Below, one piece after another: positions 4,993-7,260 of a stretch of DNA of 7,260 nt; the first letter of the stretch is position 1; every line of letters starts with the position of its first letter. The stretch is from Methanobacteriota archaeon. GTDB lineage: Archaea > Thermoplasmatota > Thermoplasmata > Methanomassiliicoccales > Methanomethylophilaceae. Position numbers and translations under genes: made by a program. The stretch covers positions 1-7,260 of the forward strand of contig JAKQBQ010000199.1 in NCBI GenBank assembly GCA_029574055.1, written 5' to 3'. Under the pieces are notes generated by a model, which was not told the DNA's origin, made no database searches, and was given only the letters and a program-made list of their open reading frames with translations.

Positions 4993-5888
4993 TTCTCGCC
5001 GGTGATCCTTTCGAACATGCTTACGTAGAGGCCGCTGGTCCTATCGATGATATCTTGCGGCAGCGCGGGTATGTCCGGCTCCTTCTTACCGGCGTCGCGC
5101 GCTTCCATGAGCTTCTCGTGGTAGCCTGTATCCCTGTAATGCCGGCGGACGAATTCTTTTGAGAGTTCGACGATGTTGCCCTTTGCGTACTCTTCGGAAT
5201 CCCACCATCTGTCCTCGTCAAGCGTCCCGAAGGTATCCAGCACCATGAGCTTCCTTTCTTTGTCGTATCCGAACTCTTTCTTGCCGTCGCAATGGATCAG
5301 GCCGCGCTTCGCCACTTCCGTTTGGATGATCTCATCTATCTTGAGAACAGTGTCCATGATCTCCTTGTATTCCTTGTCTGTCAGGCCGGCCATCTTCTTC
5401 GCCTCATCGTCGGTAAGGTTCATGTCGTGCTCCTCCAGCTTCGTTGTCGCTTCAAGCAGCGGCCTGGGGAGCTTTTCGCCGTATTTTACCACATGATCCT
5501 TAGGGAATCCCAGCTGCTCGGCGGTGATCTTCCCTGCCTTTACGCGGTCGAGGAGGGAGCCGGCGACGTAATGCCTGCAGATGACCTCCAGCGGGATCAG
5601 ATAATTCGTGGTCTTGTTGTTTATCTTGCTGTAATCCCTGATGATATCGACCCTTTTGACCCTCATCTTGTTCGGAGCAGGTTCGTCGATGTAATGGTTG
5701 TGAATCCCCTTCTCGCTCAAAAGCTCGAACCAGTATTTCGCGGTCCTGCACAGCGTCTCCCCTTTGTGGGGGATCTTCGAAGGAATTATCTTATCGAAAA
5801 CGGAGATGTTGTCGGTGTATGCGAATTCAAGAGTGTCCTCATCCACCTGGTAGACCTCTTTGACCTTTCCGGTCATTATGTGCTTCAT
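4986..5888 (-). CDS. purC: Phosphoribosylaminoimidazole-succinocarboxamide (SAICAR) synthase
   Basis: A 300-residue protein of the SAICAR synthase family. It joins CAIR and aspartate with ATP hydrolysis to make SAICAR, the step before PurB in de novo purine synthesis (cytoplasm). Visible landmarks are the ATP-lobe strand TGKVKEVY (6-13), SVFDKIIPSKIPHKGE (29-44), the signature EVICRHYVAGS (101-111), and TTKLEEHD (148-155). The C-terminal active-site segment LDTFGTLDEDRWW (217-229) replaces the classical D-E-x-x-T-P-D-S-S-R-x-W form, as in a divergent branch of PurC. I chose ATG 5888 over a TTG at 5897 because a TATA box centred about 25 bases upstream places the transcript start on this ATG. 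It lies 30 bases downstream of pncC on the same strand, so it may be read both from its own promoter and from nadM-pncC. No other pur gene is in view. Confidence 0.95.
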   Translation of the reverse strand: MKHIMTGKVKEVYQVDEDTLEFAYTDNISVFDKIIPSKIPHKGETLCRTAKYWFELLSEKGIHNHYIDEPAPNKMRVKRVDIIRDYSKINNKTTNYLIPLEVICRHYVAGSLLDRVKAGKITAEQLGFPKDHVVKYGEKLPRPLLEATTKLEEHDMNLTDDEAKKMAGLTDKEYKEIMDTVLKIDEIIQTEVAKRGLIHCDGKKEFGYDKERKLMVLDTFGTLDEDRWWDSEEYAKGNIVELSKEFVRRHYRDTGYHEKLMEARDAGKKEPDIPALPQDIIDRTSGLYVSMFERITGEKF

Positions 5889-5908
5889 ACGGGGCAATCG
5901 GATGGGTG

Positions 5909-5917
5909 ATATTAAAA
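5909..5917 (-). promoter_or_regulatory. TATA box for purC
   Basis: The minus strand reads TTTTAATAT, centred about 25 bases from ATG 5888, so purC mRNA is probably leaderless. The box starts directly after the pncC stop codon (5919-5921). Confidence 0.55.
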
Positions 5918-5918
5918 T

Positions 5919-6362
5919 TCAGTGAACGAGAGAGTCCATGAGCAGCTCCATGGCCTTCTCCGCGGCGGCGGAACGCACCTTTTCCCTGCTGCCTGAGAAA
6001 TGGAATTCCCTGGCGAACGTCTCTTTTTCGGAGGAGATGCCTATCCATACCAACCCCACGGGTTTTGCGGCTGTCCCGCCACCGGGGCCGGCCACGCCCG
6101 TTATGGATATCGACAGGTCGGATCCGAACAGCCTTCTCGCACCGTCGGCCATGCCGACGGCCGTCTCCTCGCTGACGGCTCCGTTCTCTATCATTATTTG
6201 CTTCGGGATGTTGAGCAGACCCTCCTTCGCGTCGTTGCAGTACGTCACAGCCCCTCCCAAGAAATACGCCGATGACCCCGGTACGGAAGTGATCATAGAA
6301 CCGAGCAATCCCCCAGTGCATGACTCGGCGACGGCCAGCGTGAGCTTCTTTTCCGAAAGCAT
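5919..6362 (-). CDS. pncC: Nicotinamide-nucleotide amidase (CinA C-terminal domain protein)
   Basis: A 147-residue stand-alone CinA C-terminal domain, without the N-terminal molybdopterin-binding-like domain of full CinA. PncC hydrolyses NMN to nicotinic acid mononucleotide and ammonia, recycling NMN toward NAD. Family motifs are in order: AESCTGG (12-18), Y41 and K46 in the strand after PGSSAYF, GAVSEETA (61-68), ITGVAGPGGGT (87-97), KPVGLV (100-105) and GSREKVR (124-130). ATG 6362 is the only standard start: no ATG, GTG or TTG lies upstream in frame before a stop, and GGAGG (6373-6377) sits about 10 bases before it. Roughly 13 more residues of the open frame upstream (from a CTG at 6389) resemble the usual N-terminal helix of the family, so a rare CTG start cannot be excluded. 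It follows nadM by 28 bases, probably in one transcript. Confidence 0.93.
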   Translation of the reverse strand: MLSEKKLTLAVAESCTGGLLGSMITSVPGSSAYFLGGAVTYCNDAKEGLLNIPKQIMIENGAVSEETAVGMADGARRLFGSDLSISITGVAGPGGGTAAKPVGLVWIGISSEKETFAREFHFSGSREKVRSAAAEKAMELLMDSLVH

Positions 6363-6390
6363 CCTTGAAAGGTCCTCCGCAGAGGTCAGC

Positions 6391-6921
6391 TTATTCCCCT
6401 CCGGAAATGTCCCTCAGCCTTTTCACGCCGTCGATGTAGTCTATGACCTCGGCCACCTTCTTTGGCACCAGCGGGCGCCATTCGTCGCCGTTCACCATCA
6501 TGTTCCTTACGACGGTCCCGGAATACATCTCGCGGTTGTACAACGGGGAGTCCCTTATCTCGAAGCCCGCCTCGCTGAAGAGGCGCCGGGTGAGAGGATT
6601 GTTGCTGTACACTATCGAGAAAGGAGGCGAAAGAGACACCACTTGAGATACCCAGAGGGAATATCTGTTCAGGTCCTCGATAGGAACTATACAATAATTC
6701 GTGATGCCTTCGTCCTTCATCACCTCATCAATCATAAGGTATCTTTCCCCCGCTGTGAACGGGTTGTCGCATTCGTGGGAGTACTGCGCGCTGCCTATCC
6801 CTATCGTAAGGTTCTCTGACTCCGCAGCGCACTTGCGTATGACCTCCAAGTGTCCGTTGTGGAGGGGTTGGAATCTTCCGATCATCAACGAGTGATCGCC
6901 GAAATAACGTTTGGAGACCAT
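6391..6921 (-). CDS. nadM: Nicotinamide-nucleotide adenylyltransferase, archaeal type
   Basis: A 176-residue protein of the archaeal NadM type of nucleotidyltransferase. It transfers AMP from ATP to NMN or nicotinic acid mononucleotide, giving NAD or deamido-NAD, in the cytoplasm. Visible motifs are the ATP-binding GRFQPLHNGH (15-24), GIGSAQYSHECDNPFTAGER (41-60) typical of NadM, YSNNPLTRRLF (105-115), and the second nucleotide-binding motif YSGTVVR (133-139), the family's S-S-T-x-x-R. The start ATG 6921 lies about 25 bases from a TATA box with no strong ribosome binding site, which suggests a leaderless mRNA. Met13, directly before GRFQP, is a less likely start because it would cut the first strand. 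It is the first gene of a run with pncC, whose product makes one of its substrates. Confidence 0.95.
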   Translation of the reverse strand: MVSKRYFGDHSLMIGRFQPLHNGHLEVIRKCAAESENLTIGIGSAQYSHECDNPFTAGERYLMIDEVMKDEGITNYCIVPIEDLNRYSLWVSQVVSLSPPFSIVYSNNPLTRRLFSEAGFEIRDSPLYNREMYSGTVVRNMMVNGDEWRPLVPKKVAEVIDYIDGVKRLRDISGGE

Positions 6922-6941
6922 GACACCCTATCGGTATCAAA

Positions 6942-6949
6942 AGATAAAA
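6942..6949 (-). promoter_or_regulatory. TATA box for nadM-pncC
   Basis: The minus strand reads TTTTATCT, centred about 25 bases before ATG 6921, consistent with a leaderless start of the nadM transcript. Confidence 0.5.
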
Positions 6950-6960
6950 GATTCCTTTTC

Positions 6961-7006
6961 AAAAAATGATGAAATTGCCGAAAAGCGCGGATGCGCCTTT
7001 CGGTAA
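6961..7006 (-). terminator. Hairpin plus T-tract downstream of the right-edge surface protein
   Basis: On the minus strand an 11-bp stem (6978-6988 with 6993-7003) has a 4-base loop and one G-U pair. It is followed 8 bases after the outer arm by a run of six T (6961-6966). On the plus strand the same position is an A-C mismatch, so the stem is better in the minus-strand RNA. It lies 22 bases past the stop codon at 7028, as expected for a terminator. Confidence 0.55.
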
Positions 7007-7027
7007 AAAGATCGTAATGGGTTTTGC

Positions 7028-7260
7028 TTAGGCCTCGTCCTCATCCTTCTTTCTTCTGCGGAAGAGCATTATGATGATGAAGCAGACGACGATCAGCAGG
7101 ATCAGGGCGAGCACCCACCACATCCATCCGTTATCGCCGGCCCCGCTGCCGTTGTCCTCGAAGAAGAGTTCAAGCTGCAGGGATGCTCCCACGTCGTCGA
7201 ATGATATCTCGGGTGTAGTGTATACCGCAGAGCCATCCTCCCACTTCACGAAATCATACC
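7028..7260 (-). CDS. Surface protein C-terminus with membrane anchor (runs off right edge)
   Basis: The minus-strand frame is open at the window edge, so the N-terminal part is missing; 76 full residues are visible. It begins with YDFVKWEDGSAVYTTPEI, which resembles the end of a Listeria/Bacteroides (Flg_new, InlB-like) module (G-Y-x-F-x-G-W and following turns). A short Gly/Asn/Asp-rich spacer (DNGSGAGDNG) leads into one membrane helix of about 22 residues rich in Trp, Leu, Ile and Val. A short tail, RRRKKDEDEA, completes it. The positive charges after the helix indicate an outside N-terminal portion and a cytoplasmic tail. It is probably a large adhesin-like protein held by its C-terminus. 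A GTG at 7249 could read as a start, but the frame continues upstream and the protein would make no sense as an isolated start. It ends in TAA and is followed by a hairpin. Confidence 0.8.
   Translation of the reverse strand, partial: YDFVKWEDGSAVYTTPEISFDDVGASLQLELFFEDNGSGAGDNGWMWWVLALILLIVVCFIIIMLFRRRKKDEDEA

Noticed and set aside
5292..5909. A 205-codon plus-strand open frame
   Set aside because: It is antisense to purC, which is complete with all its signature segments.
5938..6819. A 293-codon plus-strand open frame
   Set aside because: It is antisense to both pncC and nadM, which have full family motifs. Its translation has no recognisable domain and its opening is antisense low-complexity.

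Overview
The window looks like a chromosomal segment of a methanogenic archaeon of the Thermoplasmata, probably Methanomassiliicoccales. It carries sn-glycerol-1-phosphate dehydrogenase (the archaeal lipid enzyme), an archaeal-type NadM and a UPF0179 protein. Archaeal TATA boxes sit about 25 bases upstream of start codons, and there are anaerobe oxygen-defence genes. Surface proteins with Listeria/Bacteroides-type (Flg_new, InlB-like) modules occur at both edges. All ten visible stop codons are TGA (8) or TAA (2) and none is TAG, which fits (but does not prove) a pyrrolysine-using lineage. The lineage call is inference.

Layout, left to right. A surface protein (minus strand, reading off the left edge) lacks its C-terminus. 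Next come a Lys/Glu-rich protein with a Pro/Ala/Glu tail (minus) and desulfoferrodoxin, a superoxide reductase (minus). A gene on the plus strand follows whose product looks like a HisA-type barrel that has lost the catalytic aspartates. Tail-to-tail with it is a flavodoxin-fold iron-sulfur flavoprotein (minus). From a shared promoter region run egsA and a UPF0179 Cys-rich gene (plus). These meet purC (minus) exactly stop-to-stop inside a 14-bp palindrome. Upstream of purC, on the same strand, lie pncC and nadM. At the right edge is the C-terminal membrane anchor of a second surface protein (minus). The window is almost fully coding, with no gap above about 115 bases.

How the genes fit together. 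NadM and PncC form a compact NAD salvage pair: PncC deamidates NMN to NaMN, and NadM adenylylates mononucleotides. Desulfoferrodoxin and the iron-sulfur flavoprotein would both serve oxygen or superoxide defence in an anaerobe. EgsA makes the glycerol-1-phosphate backbone of archaeal lipids, and PurC works in purine synthesis. The promoters show two styles. In one, the TATA box lies 24-28 bases from the start codon, so transcripts should be leaderless (HisA-like gene, flavoprotein, purC, nadM). In the other there is a short leader, usually with a Shine-Dalgarno sequence (desulfoferrodoxin, Lys/Glu-rich gene, egsA, left surface protein).

I found no mobile element, CRISPR array, tRNA or rRNA, and no clear new multi-gene system. 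The most interesting item is the degenerate HisA-like protein.
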